From: Tenrec ecaudatus
Taxonomy: Eukaryota > Chordata > Mammalia > Afrosoricida > Tenrecidae
Reading direction: 5' to 3'
Assembly (NCBI RefSeq): GCF_050624435.1
Contig: NC_134537.1
Coordinates: 127,882,086 to 127,946,085, forward strand
Length of the DNA: 64,000 nt
This document shows, in pieces, positions 20,346 to 30,550 of the stretch. The first letter of the stretch is position 1; each line of letters opens with the position of its first letter. A program made the position numbers and the translations under genes. The notes beneath the pieces are model-generated. The model searched no databases. It had not been told where the DNA came from and was given only the letters and a program-made list of their open reading frames with translations.

Positions 20346-22959
20346 AGAAAAGATTTCCATGGGAATTATCCAGGTACGTTTTTTAGAGACTGGGATTCTG
20401 GATCTGTGTTACCAATGTGACCACAGTTGCCCTCTGGAGTTCTGAAACTATGGCTCTTCTGGACTGAGATAGGGTGTGAATGTAAACTATGGATCTGATT
20501 TTGAAGACTTAGCTACAAAAAATGTTAAGCTCTGTCAGTCATTTTATAATGATTACAAATTAAAATGTAATTTTAAATATTTTGAGCTCAATAGCATGTA
20601 TTATTAAAATCATTTTACCTCCTTCTTTTTAGGATTTAAATGAGACTGCTAGACATTAAAAATTACACCCATGACTTACATTGAACTTCTGCAGGGCAAT
20701 GCTATGCTGGAGAATTCCAAAGATATCAAACCCCTGGCATTTATGGACAGTGGGAACATACCATGATCATTTACTCCAACTTTCCCATGACAGGTTGGAA
20801 GCCCCTTCAAATGTGAAAGTCAGATTAAATATTAAGTGATTGATACATGGACTTGTCTGAGGAAGCACTATGAGATACATTCCAGGTGGTATGGAATGCA
20901 TGCTGTGGGGAATTCTCGCATCAGGGTATCAGAGGTTGCAGGCAGCTTCCAATGGGCACTTAGAAAAAGGGAGAAGATGGCACAGCTGCTGGTGCCAAGC
21001 TACGGGAAGGAACTGATTCAACACTGGTAGAAGCACAATAGAAAACTTGATTTCTTTATGGCCACAAATAAGCAACCCTAAAAAGAAACCCTTTTTTTTT
21101 CCATTTTCTTCTCTAAATTTCTATTAACTACATATTTTCAAGTAAACCACACAACCTTTTAGCAAGCCACTCACCACCTGCTTTTTATTTATTTAAAAAA
21201 ATAACATTAGTTACAAATGAAGTTCTTTCTGCCTTTTCCCTGTTCTGAATTTAATTTGCCCCTTTATTTCTGTAGAATCAGTCAATCTGAAACAGCTTTG
21301 CAAATCGTTATAGGCTCTCCGTGTTACATGCCTCATTGCTCTATGCATTTGTCAAAATTTTCGCACGGAGAGGAATAACCTAAGGACATTAAAATTAGCA
21401 CATATAAATTAATCACTGATTCTAGTTTTGGTTATTAAATCAGTAAGAAAATTGATCAATTTTAAAACTTAAATTAAAAAAGACATACCCAGAAGAGGTG
21501 TAACTGTTAATCTGACTTGTTTCAATAAGAACATGTGCTTAGACCATATGTCGATGAGAACACAAGAGACATAACTCATAAGAAATGTTTTGTCTTTAAA
21601 TCTGGAATCCAAACGGTAGAATGAAAGCTATGTTTTATGCAACTCAGAGAGGGTTGTCAAATTTATAAGAAACACCGAAAGTAACAAAGTTGTTTCTGGG
21701 TTACTGTTCTCTTAATCTTGTTTATTAATTCAGGTAATACACTGCTACCACCATCTTCAATTTAATTGTTTTTATTTCTGTGCCATTAAGCTCCATTTCT
21801 GTTACGGTTGAAGTATGACAAAAAGGACAAAGCCAGAGTACCTGGGCAGTTGCACCGCCTCACTTACAATCCTCAGAAGATCCTCTTTGGTGGAGAATAC
21901 AAACGACAGTCCTCCACATTCTCACTCAACGAGTGGTTTTTATTTCTTAGGAGTTTCTGCAGGACCTGCTGCTTCAGCCCTTCACATTTTCAGATGCGTC
22001 TGCCTCACTCCCTGGCTGACCCTAAATTTGTGCTGAATACATTCTTGAGTTGTAAGAAAGCTGCTTTCACGCTCTTGCATACTCTGTTGTAATCCCTTGG
22101 TAATTACATAGTCTTTCTCTGCAACAATAGGTAAATCCAGGGGGAATTTGGTAACTCTGCTTCACATGTGAAATTGTACTTGGGCATCTCAGCTGAATTT
22201 GCCTCCCAGGGGACCCCAACTTAGAAAACAGTTCTGTTAAAAATGCCAAACAGAGGAGCTCAAAGGTTATGATGACAGTAACTTCCTGTCAGTGGGAAAC
22301 TCTGATTGAATAAAGTAGGACAATCCAACTCTCAATGAACTACTCATTTAATATTGACAAAATTTGAATTCCCCAACCAACTGCTAGTTTGTCATACTGT
22401 GTGACTTATGTGTTGCTATAATGCTGAATGGTTTAAAATCAGGAAAGCTGTTTATCAGAGTCGTATAGTTTCATGCAGCTAATTAAATCTGTAAACTGAG
22501 CAAATATTCCTTAGAAACTGGATTATATGGTGCAGGAAAAAAGAACACATTTTCAGTCATTGAAAATGCTTTTGGGGACACGAGGTAGGCCGGGTCTTTG
22601 GGGGTACATCTAACAGGCCACATTGACCCGGGCTTCTGGGTGCATCTGGGGGACCCTGGCCAGGTGCCGTGGGACACTGGGACACTGACTCCTGGATCTT
22701 CGAGGTGCGCATCATGCCCCAGAGGCTGCCCCAGTGCAAACTGGTGGAAACTCCCCTGGTGAACTGGACACAGTTCAGTTCCTTAGACATACTTGTAACA
22801 TGAGGACTTAGAAAGTACATGGTGTCGGAGAAAGTGGAAGGCAGCTGTACCGAGATTGTTGAACTTGAGTAGGGAGACAAACCAGGTCTTGCTACATCAA
22901 AGCCCTGGATGATGTATTAAGCTATGTATTAATCTGGCAAACCTGTGATGGACATTTTG
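20346..22959. other. 2.6 kb without a supported gene
   Basis: Mostly A+T-rich, with two gentler patches. At 21815-22090 there are two overlapping plus-strand frames with no recognisable content. At 22560-22760 a GC-rich stretch is conspicuous (see findings). No repeat family is recognised. Confidence 0.4.
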
Positions 22960-23295
22960 CTTTGTTTTTTCATATTAGGTTGTATCTCAAGGTGTTATGT
23001 CATTGGGAGTCACCCTCTGGAGGATGTGTTATACGGTTTTCTGATTTTCAGTAAATGAACCTACAGGTAGACTCAGGGTTTCAGTGGTGTGGGTTGGGGT
23101 GGGGTGGGGTGGGCAGGGGCATGGTGGGGGGGGGGAATAAAAGGGAGAAGATAGATGTCAAGGAATCCAGGAAGAAAATGTATGTGTAGAAACATTGTGG
23201 AAGAAACTAGACAATTCTAGTTTACATGATTCAACTATGGAATGATATTTATATGTATTAACTCCTAATTAATAATACATTTAAAAACAAACAAC
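22960..23295 (+). mobile_element. L1-like 3' end, second family, copy 1
   Basis: The block order is GTTATACGGTTTTCTG, a G-rich tract (23092-23136) and a GATGTCAAGGAATCCAGGAA motif. These lead to TCAACTATGGAATGATATTT and ATGTATTAACTCCTAATTAA, then AATAATACATTTAAAAAC. The same block recurs at 23895-24170 and, reversed, at 51060-51329. G tract plus A-rich end suggest a LINE 3' UTR; the L1 assignment is inference. Confidence 0.6.
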
Positions 23296-23439
23296 AAAAA
23301 CATAGATCCAGGAATGGGTTTGGGGCACATACTAAACTTAAGAAAAATTAGTTCTTACATAATGGCCCTGCTTGATACTTGCCCTCAGGAATGGGAACAC
23401 AGAAGACAGAGGTGCTAAAGCAAAATGTGGCAAAGATAT

Positions 23440-23640
23440 TGGATGGTTCCCGGCTATCAGTAAACTAGCATCTGGAGTCTTAAGGTCTTGTATACAAACA
23501 AGCAGCTAAGCAAGATGTCAACTAAGTCCACATGGAAGAAGCACACCATCATCAGTCACCAAAGGCTTGTAAATCAGATAATCCAAAGCTGAAGGAGGGA
23601 ACAGTATGAGAGCCTAAAATATGAGAATTCATTTTGCGGA
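23440..23640 (+). mobile_element. L1-type 3' UTR fragment
   Basis: GGCTATCAGTAAACTAGCAT, CTGGAGTCTTAAGGTCTTGT, AAACAAGCAGCTAAGCAAGA and AGTCCACATGGAAGAAGCAC form the upstream part of the 3' UTR whose complete order is visible in the copy at 46004-47097. Confidence 0.7.
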
Positions 23641-23894
23641 AGGCTATGGCTGACAGGGGAGCTCAAGATTCCCTTGTGGGAGAACTACCGAGGAAATAAG
23701 CGTCAGTGAACTGCCAGTGCCCAGGAGGAAAGTGGTTACTGAACAGAGTGCGCTGGAATGAGGAGGACAGAAGATCAAAGGGATACATCTGACTTGGACA
23801 GTTAAAATTTTGTCAGTTGATCCCTCCTCCCCCCGCCACCAAGGCATGCAGGACCAGATCTGGTTTTCAACATTTTCTGTGTTTTTGTTTTGTT

Positions 23895-24170
23895 TTGTTT
23901 GTTAATGTTAGGGTGCACCTTAGAGGTGTTATGTCTTGACGTTGTGTTATACATTTTTCTGTGTTTCGGGATAGGAAACCCAGGATTGATGAACCTTCAG
24001 GGGCAGCAAATAGAATACATGTTTCAGGTTGAGGGGGGCAAAAGGGATCTAATGTCAAGGCTTCCAAGAAGAAAAAGAACGTTTGGAAACAGATTGTGGG
24101 GGCAATTGCACAAATATGCTTACCATGGCTGAACTATGGAATGATATGACTTAAGCATTAACTGCAAAGA
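23895..24170 (+). mobile_element. L1-like 3' end, second family, copy 2
   Basis: Shares GTGTTATACATTTTTCTG, GGAAACCCAGGATTGATGAA, a GATCTAATGTCAAGGCTTCC motif and GAACTATGGAATGATATGAC with the copies at 22960 and 51060. Its G tract is short (GAGGGGGGC). Confidence 0.65.
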
Positions 24171-24457
24171 AAGATGGAATTTTAAAAAGACCAGTGAAGC
24201 CACATAGAGAAATTTTGCTATAATTCAGTGTTATTGTATAGCTGATGTAGGTGTTGACTGTGAGACTTAATGAGAGATTTAGGTGATTATTATAAGAATT
24301 GATATTTAATGTAGGTGTTTATTGTAAAAGTTGAAAATTTGAAAGTGTATACAGAAATAATGAACTGGAAATATGTGTTGATGTATAAGATAACATGTTA
24401 AAAACAATGTAATATAAATGACGTTGGCATTTCCAAGAATATGCTAAAAAAAACAAA

Positions 24458-25222
24458 ACACCAAAGCATCAGGCCTGGAGACTCATTGATGCCATTCAAC
24501 TTACAGAGGACACAACCTTTTAAGTTAAAATCCACAGGATTTTAAGCACTTCCGAATGGAGTTCAGGAATACAGCTTTCAATGTGGATCGTATCTCAAAG
24601 CAAAGCAAACTAACATAAAAAAATAAAGATGCTCACAGCTGGATCAATAGACAACACGATAAATGGAGAAAACGTTAAAGCTGTCAGGATTTTATTTCAC
24701 TTGGATCCACAATCAATGCACATGGATTTAGTAGGTCAGATATCCATTTGGCAAATCTACTGCAAATGTGTTCAAGAGCAAACACGTCACTTTGAGGACT
24801 AAAGTGAGTGTGATCAAGGCCACGGTGTTTCCAGTGGTCTCATGTGAACGGGAAAGCTTGGTAATGCAGCAGGGAAACTGAAGAGGAATTGACTCCTTTG
24901 AATTACAGGGTAGGCAAAGAAGATTGAAAGTGCCATAGATTTACAGAAAAACAAAGCCATCTGATTCTGTGAGAGTGTTTCCGAATGGGTCTTAGAAGCT
25001 AGAATGAGAAGACTTCTCTCATGCACGGGGACATGTTATCGTGAAGGACTGGGCTCTGGAAAAGGGCATCATGCTTGGTAAAGTAGAAGTCAGGGCCAAA
25101 GAGTAAGACCCGCAATGCAATGGATTGATGAGATGGATTGGTACAGTGGCGGCAGCCATGGTTTTAAGCATAACAGTCGTGAAGATGACGAAGGGCCAGA
25201 CAGTGCTTCAGTCTATTGTTTA
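24458..25222 (+). mobile_element. RTE-type LINE, 5'-truncated copy (tandem, first)
   Basis: Begins just before the reverse-transcriptase YADD region, which is present only in degraded form (ACTTACAGAGGACACAACC). It runs through GGATCCACAATCAATGCACA, a CACTTTGAGGACTAAAG block, GAATTGACTCCTTTGAATTA, GGCATCATGCTTGGTAAAGT and GATGACGAAGGGCCAGACAG. It stops before the SINE-like core and joins the next copy directly. Confidence 0.82.
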
Positions 25223-25810
25223 GATCACTACAAGCAAATAGTCAGAGAAGCTGGAATACATGAAGAAGTATTTGGTATCAGGATTAGAGGAATTGCAATA
25301 TGCAGATGACACAACCTTGTTTGGAAGCTCTTACTGATGAAGGTCAAGGATTGTAGCTTTCAGTTGTTATTATAACTCAAGGTAAAGAAACAAATCCTCA
25401 CAATGGGACCAGTAGGTCACATCACGAAAAACAGAGAAAAGGTTGAAGTTGTCAAGGATTTCATCCTGGTTTGGATACACAATCAGCACTAATGGAAGCA
25501 GCAATTAAGAGATTAAAAGACACAATGCAAGGTGTAAATCTGCTGCACACATCTCTTCGCAGTGTTGAAAAGCAAGGAGGTTACTTGAGGACTAAGGTGT
25601 CCCTGTTCCAAGTCTTAGTATTTTCAATTGCCCCAATGCATACAAAAGTTCGACATATCATGAGGAAAAACAAAGGCATCCATTCGCAGTTGCTGCCATG
25701 CAATATTGTACTAAAATTGCTGCAGATCAACAGAGAGTCAGGCAAGAGGAATAAGCAAACCGTACTGGAAGTTCAAGGCAGAAGGGCATGCATGTCTCAG
25801 AGAAGGTGAT
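25223..25810 (+). mobile_element. RTE-type LINE, 5'-truncated copy (tandem, second)
   Basis: Starts again upstream of the YADD motif: GCAAATAGTCAGAGAAGCTG, AAGAAGTATTTGGTATCAGG and CAATATGCAGATGACACAAC, which encodes QYADDTT. A frame break precedes it. It continues through GTTGAAGTTGTCAAGGATTT and GTTACTTGAGGACTAAGGTG before fading out near 25690-25810. Same orientation as the copy before it. Confidence 0.8.
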
Positions 25811-26479
25811 TGCATTAGTGTTGGTGGGCCACCCACGAGGAGTCACATCTCAGTGGAAAAAGAATGCCTAACAAGGTTTATCTAGAACCCATGGGGAGAA
25901 TATGCCCAGTACTAATCAGACAGCTTTGAACTAGCTCTGTCCCCTTTGCTATAGACCATGTGCTATAGACGACTGGGACTGTAGACACCGTCCCTGTGAG
26001 GCGCACAACACCCTTCAGAGGCCACACTAGCAGATCACAATGCGAAAACCCCACTAAGTTGACTGGGCTTTATTTATCTGAAACTCACCTATAATAGATT
26101 TACGGGACTGACATACTCCCTGGGGCCTGTGGCTGCAATACCCTAGTGTGAGAAGCAGATGATGGCTGTCCCCAGGTTATGGAATCGGAGATCATGAAAC
26201 TTTAGGTCCCTTGCTTTGAGGGTGTTCAATGAATGGTGGCCTGGGAATACCATATATTTACTATGTTAATGTCCTCCATGTTATCTTATGATATGTATTA
26301 GTCTGGTAGGCAAGGTTCTGCCCTAGTGAATGGGTGATCTTGAGAGTTTTGCCTGATTACCGATCCTCATTGTTTATGTGAACTGTCTAGTCACGTAAGT
26401 GGCTAATCTGCACAAGCCGACAGTTCATGCATGTGTGCGGCATGGAGCTGGCCTGTACTTGTGCAATTTCCTTTTCTCA
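25811..26479. other. Probable LINE-derived sequence, unassigned
   Basis: Lies between the RTE tandem and the L1 3' UTR piece. Wording such as GCATGGAGCTGGCCTGTACT and ACAGTGCTTTAAATCCTATACC leads without a visible break into the L1 3' UTR, so it may be an upstream part of the same element. No frame supports ORF2. Confidence 0.4.
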
Positions 26480-27850
26480 ACAGTGCTTTAAATCCTATAC
26501 CTTTGGCTAAACTGACACTGTCAATGGAATTACCTGATGCCCCAAAGGGATAGTTTATAATATTTCCTATCTTATTGATGTTCCTAGAGTAAGCAGAGAC
26601 AAATCTAAACTATATATACATGAATGGATTTTGAGCTTGCACTTCATTCTAGCCCCAATCTAAGAACAAGTGGTTCTTATCACATGCCTCTACTGTATGC
26701 TTACTCTGCTGAAGGAATCACTGAAGATATGAATGATATAGCAACATGCGATGAATAAACCAGATTATTCCTGGCTATCAGAAAGAATATGTATGGAATC
26801 TTATAGACTTGACTTCAAACAAGCAGACATCTAAGTGAGATGTCAGCTAAGTCCACACGGAAAAAGCACATCAGCCTGTGTGATCCAGGTATTGTAAATA
26901 ATAAAGCCAAAACCAGAAGGAGAAAATGGTATCAGAGTAAAAATTGTGCTCTTTTCCGTGGCATTGCAGAGGCGATAGGCTGCTTCACCATGAAGCCGAA
27001 CATTTCCTTCCAAGCCACTGGCTGCCAGAAACGCATTGAAGTGGACGATGAATGCAAACTTCGCACCTTTTATGAGAAGTGAATGGCCATGCAAGTTGCG
27101 CCCGAGGTGCTGGGTGATGAATGGAAGGGCTATGTTGTCCGCATTGGCGGTGGGAATGACAAGCAAGGTTTTCCCACGCAGCAAGGTGTCTTGACCCACG
27201 GCCATGTCTGCCTGCTGCTGAGTAAGGAGCACTCCTGCTACAGACTAAGGAGAACTAGGGAGATGACGCGCAAATCTGTCTGGGGCTGCATTGTGGATGC
27301 AAATCTGAGCGTTCTCAACCTGGTTATTGTAAAGAAAGGGGAGACAGATATTCCAAGTCTGACGGACACAACTGTGCCTCGTCGCCTGGGGCCCAAAAGA
27401 GCCAGCAGGATCCGCAAACTCTTCCATCTCTCTAAAGAAGATGCTTCTGCCAGTACGTTGTGAGAAATCCCCTGAACAAAGAGGGCAAGAAACCCAGGAC
27501 CAAAGTGCCCAAGATTCAGCGTCTAGTGACCCCGCGGGTCCTGCAGCACAGGTGCAGGCGCATTGTCCCAAAAAGCAGCACACCCAGAAAAACAAGGAGG
27601 AGGCCGCCGAATATGCCAAGATTTTGGCCAAGAGAATGAAGGAGGCCAAAGAGACACAATAAGATCAGATTGCCTAGAGACGGAGGCTGCCCTCACTGAA
27701 GGCTTCCATCTTCAAGTCTGAGACTACTCAAAAGAAGAGCCTTGAATAAATAAGCTCGTCTAGCTAGTAAAAGAAAAGAAAATCGTGAAAACCCGGTGTG
27801 CAGAAATCTATGATGACAGTGGAAACCCCAAATCCCATGTCAGGGTCCCC
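26480..27850 (+). mobile_element. L1-type 3' UTR, interrupted by an RPS6 retrocopy
   Basis: CCCAAAGGGATAGTTTATAA, TTCCTATCTTATTGATGTTC, CTGGCTATCAGAAAGAATAT, ACAAGCAGACATCTAAGTGA and GGAAAAAGCACATCAGCCTG follow the order of the L1 3' UTR. After the RPS6 copy, GACAGTGGAAACCCCAAATC resembles the next block of the 3' UTR (GAGTGGAGATCCAAAGCCC in the copy at 46004). Confidence 0.65.
26949..27778 (+). pseudogene. RPS6: RPS6 processed pseudogene (ribosomal protein S6)
   Basis: An intronless cDNA-like copy. It begins with the 5' TOP-type leader CTCTTTTCCGTGG, has the start codon at 26990 and reads [20 protein letters not shown], clearly S6 of the 40S ribosomal subunit. The protein can be followed to the end of S6 (normally 249 residues) through [20 protein letters not shown] and [19 protein letters not shown]. 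Damage: a TGA replaces an arginine codon at 27080-27082, one base is lost near 27447 and another near 27568, and TAA (27659-27661) and TAG stops lie in the C-terminal part. An AATAAA-type signal and an A-rich end follow. Flanks AAAAATTGTG (26939-26948) and AAAATCGTG (27779-27787) look like a slightly diverged target-site duplication. It inserted into an L1-type 3' UTR. A non-functional copy; the working gene lies elsewhere. Confidence 0.95.
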
Positions 27851-30369
27851 ACATGGATTCAATCTCCCATGAATCCTCTCTGATCATAGTGAGGACTGTG
27901 AACAGCCTTTCTATCAGGTGCAGAGTGTGGCAAAGTTGATTATGACAGATGTAATTTGGATTAACATGTAATACCTTAGCATTTGAGCTCTCTCTTGACC
28001 TATTTAAAGTTGTTTCCATTTTTAATGTCTTCTGCTTTCTTTATGATTTTTCCATGCTTTGTCTAATCATTGTGGGGTTTAGTGGGTTTGTTTAGGTGCA
28101 TCGTGCTTGCATCTGTATGATTATCTGTATGTGAAATCCAGGATAGATAGATCTTTATAGACAATAACTGGATGGAGGCATGCCAGGGAAGAGTAGATGG
28201 AAATAGGGAGTTAATAACAATGAGTATGAAAATAAAATGTCCTGAAATTGATGTGGTAATGATTTTACAAGGCTTCTTAGTATGAAGGAACAACCAAGAT
28301 TTATGATATATGAAGTATGTGACACTAAAACTAGTATTTAAAACAATGTTAACAAAAACAAAACAAACAAGATTTGAAGCTGATTCTGATACCCAACAAC
28401 AACAAATCTTAATGACAGAAGGTCAATATGAGGATGGCACATTCCAAATTATCTAGCATTCCAGAGAGAGCATTCTCTTATCGTTACAGATTTTGAGCCA
28501 CTGCAAACTTCCTCTTTCCTCCCTTACTTTCCAGAATATTGTGCATATAGAACTCATTTGTCTTCTTTGTCTTTTCAGCCTCTACCGTAGAGACCATATG
28601 ACCAATTTTTCAGAACCACAAAATCAAGAGCATTGAAATGACATTCGTCTAGTTCCTCTGTGTTTGTCATAATTATTGATTAAGCTGGTGCTTTACATGT
28701 GCTTTTTGCATTGGAGTCATGAATCATAATGTAATCTACAGTTCACAGTACATCATTTTGGTGACATTTTGGAAAATGTTTAAGTCTTCAGTAACCAAAA
28801 AATGTCAAATATCTCTGCAGTATTCTTCTCTAAAGGCAAATACTTGGCTACGCTCCTATGAGAATCTTGAACACAATCGGCGTGAACAATGTATGGCTCT
28901 CATTCTCTTATAATAAAGTAAATTTGGGCCAGTTCAGTAATAAAATAAAAGGATTTCCCAAATGAAGACAGTAAAAAGTTTAGAAACGCCATTTCATACA
29001 TTTATGCATACACATGTTTTCTTGCTAGCTAGACTGAGTTTTTTTCCAAGAATGATGAATGACTGGACCCATACTACCCGACCCCCACACCTTAGCCCCA
29101 TGCCACCACATCTTGACAAGAGAGCCCCCCATTCAGGGTTTTGAACAACACTAATCATTTCATGTCAGTTCTTTTTAGGCTAATTTAGACCATGTCTATA
29201 AAATGACAAAAAATACTTTCTAAAAGACATTAATCAGGGAGAGAAACTATCAAGGTGTTTTCATTTTGCTTCATTCTAGGGTGAAGTAAAAGCTAAGATC
29301 TCACACGGATCATGCACTGAGCTATAAAGCAGCCTGTCTAGTCTCAAGTCTCCGGCTGAAGAAGCATGTCAATAATGCTGGTAAGAATATTGACTCATAT
29401 AAACATGTCCAGGGATGAGAACTATGCCTTGTTTTATCTTTTGAATCTTCAGAATTCTCAGAGCACTACAACAGATTGCTCAAGGAATCAGAAAGTAACG
29501 GTAGAATGAAAGACAGACAACAGGATGGATGCTATGTGGCCCACGCTGAGGAGCCTCTGGGACTTAGCTAGCACCTAGACTCTAAAATTTAGAAAGAGGA
29601 GGGAGAGCTTGTCTGTGAAACCGGGGCTGGAGTGGCTACACACAGACCAAGTGACTGTTCACTTTCACAAGATTCGATGGATGTGCAGTCATCTATATGG
29701 GATTCAATGTAAAACAAGCATATAGCCCAAGAAAGAGTTAAATATCATGATTAGGAATTGAACAGTGTAATGAAAATGGCAAAGAAAAACTATTTACAGC
29801 AAATATTTCTATACTCAACCCAGTAGGCATTCAATAAACCGTTCAAGAGAGGGAAAATGTACAAAAAGATGTTTCCATTGGTAAATGCTGGTTAAATCTC
29901 CTAAAGCAAGCTTTTGTTTTACCCCCTGCTTTTAGAGAGCTCAGCTAAATCCTAGAAATTGGATGAGGTGGGGGGAAATCAGCTCCTTAGTCCTTGTAAA
30001 CATTTCACTTTATTTTTAGAAAAGAAAAAAGATTATTTTTCAAAAACTGCAGGTGTGAGGAAACCTATACTGAGGGTCTCCTGTGAACTGTTTCACGCCT
30101 TACCCCATCAGCGTGCCCTTGGACTAAAACAAATTGGATGACAAACACAAACCTTGTAGCTTCGGAGATCCAATAACTTAGTGGAGTGAAAATGAGTACA
30201 ATATTACAGTCACCAGGCCTATTACAGTAGAAACAGATCTACCTTTGTGCTCAAATGTAAAAGTAACCCCATTACGACTTCCAGAGGAAAGCAAACTGGC
30301 TAACTGGTGTTCTAGCCATCCACAAGGACTGCTGTTTCACCTGTACTTTAAAATATAGTCTCAGTTTTT
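27851..30369. other. 2.5 kb with no supported gene
   Basis: A+T-rich. A stretch around 28120-28290 (GGATAGATAGATCTTTATAG, GGGAGTTAATAACAATGAGT) has the look of another LINE 3' end but cannot be assigned. Nothing else is recognised. Confidence 0.4.
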
Positions 30370-30550
30370 TCACGAGTGAGGGAGGGTGGGGGGAGGAGGG
30401 GAAAAGTGAGGAGCTGATACCAAGGTCTCAAGTAGAAAGAAAATGTTTTGAGAATGATGAGGGAAACAAATGTACAAATGTGCTTGGCACAGTGGATGTA
30501 TGTATGGATTGTGATAAGAGTTGTACGAGCCCCCAACAAATGATTTAAAT
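30370..30550 (+). mobile_element. L1-type LINE, extreme 3' end
   Basis: A short copy holding only the G-rich tract (GAGGGAGGGTGGGGGGAGGA), AGGAGCTGATACCAAGG, ATGTTTTGAGAATGATGAGG, GTATGGATTGTGATAAGAGT and TGTACGAGCCCCCAACAAAT. The poly(A) signal region is altered and an AT-rich stretch follows. Confidence 0.75.

Noticed and set aside
22557-22880. 107-codon minus-strand frame in a GC-rich patch
   Set aside because: The opening follows from high GC and shadowing. The translation (Ser/Pro-rich) matches nothing I know.
27245-27649. 134-codon minus-strand frame
   Set aside because: Antisense shadow of the RPS6 retrocopy.
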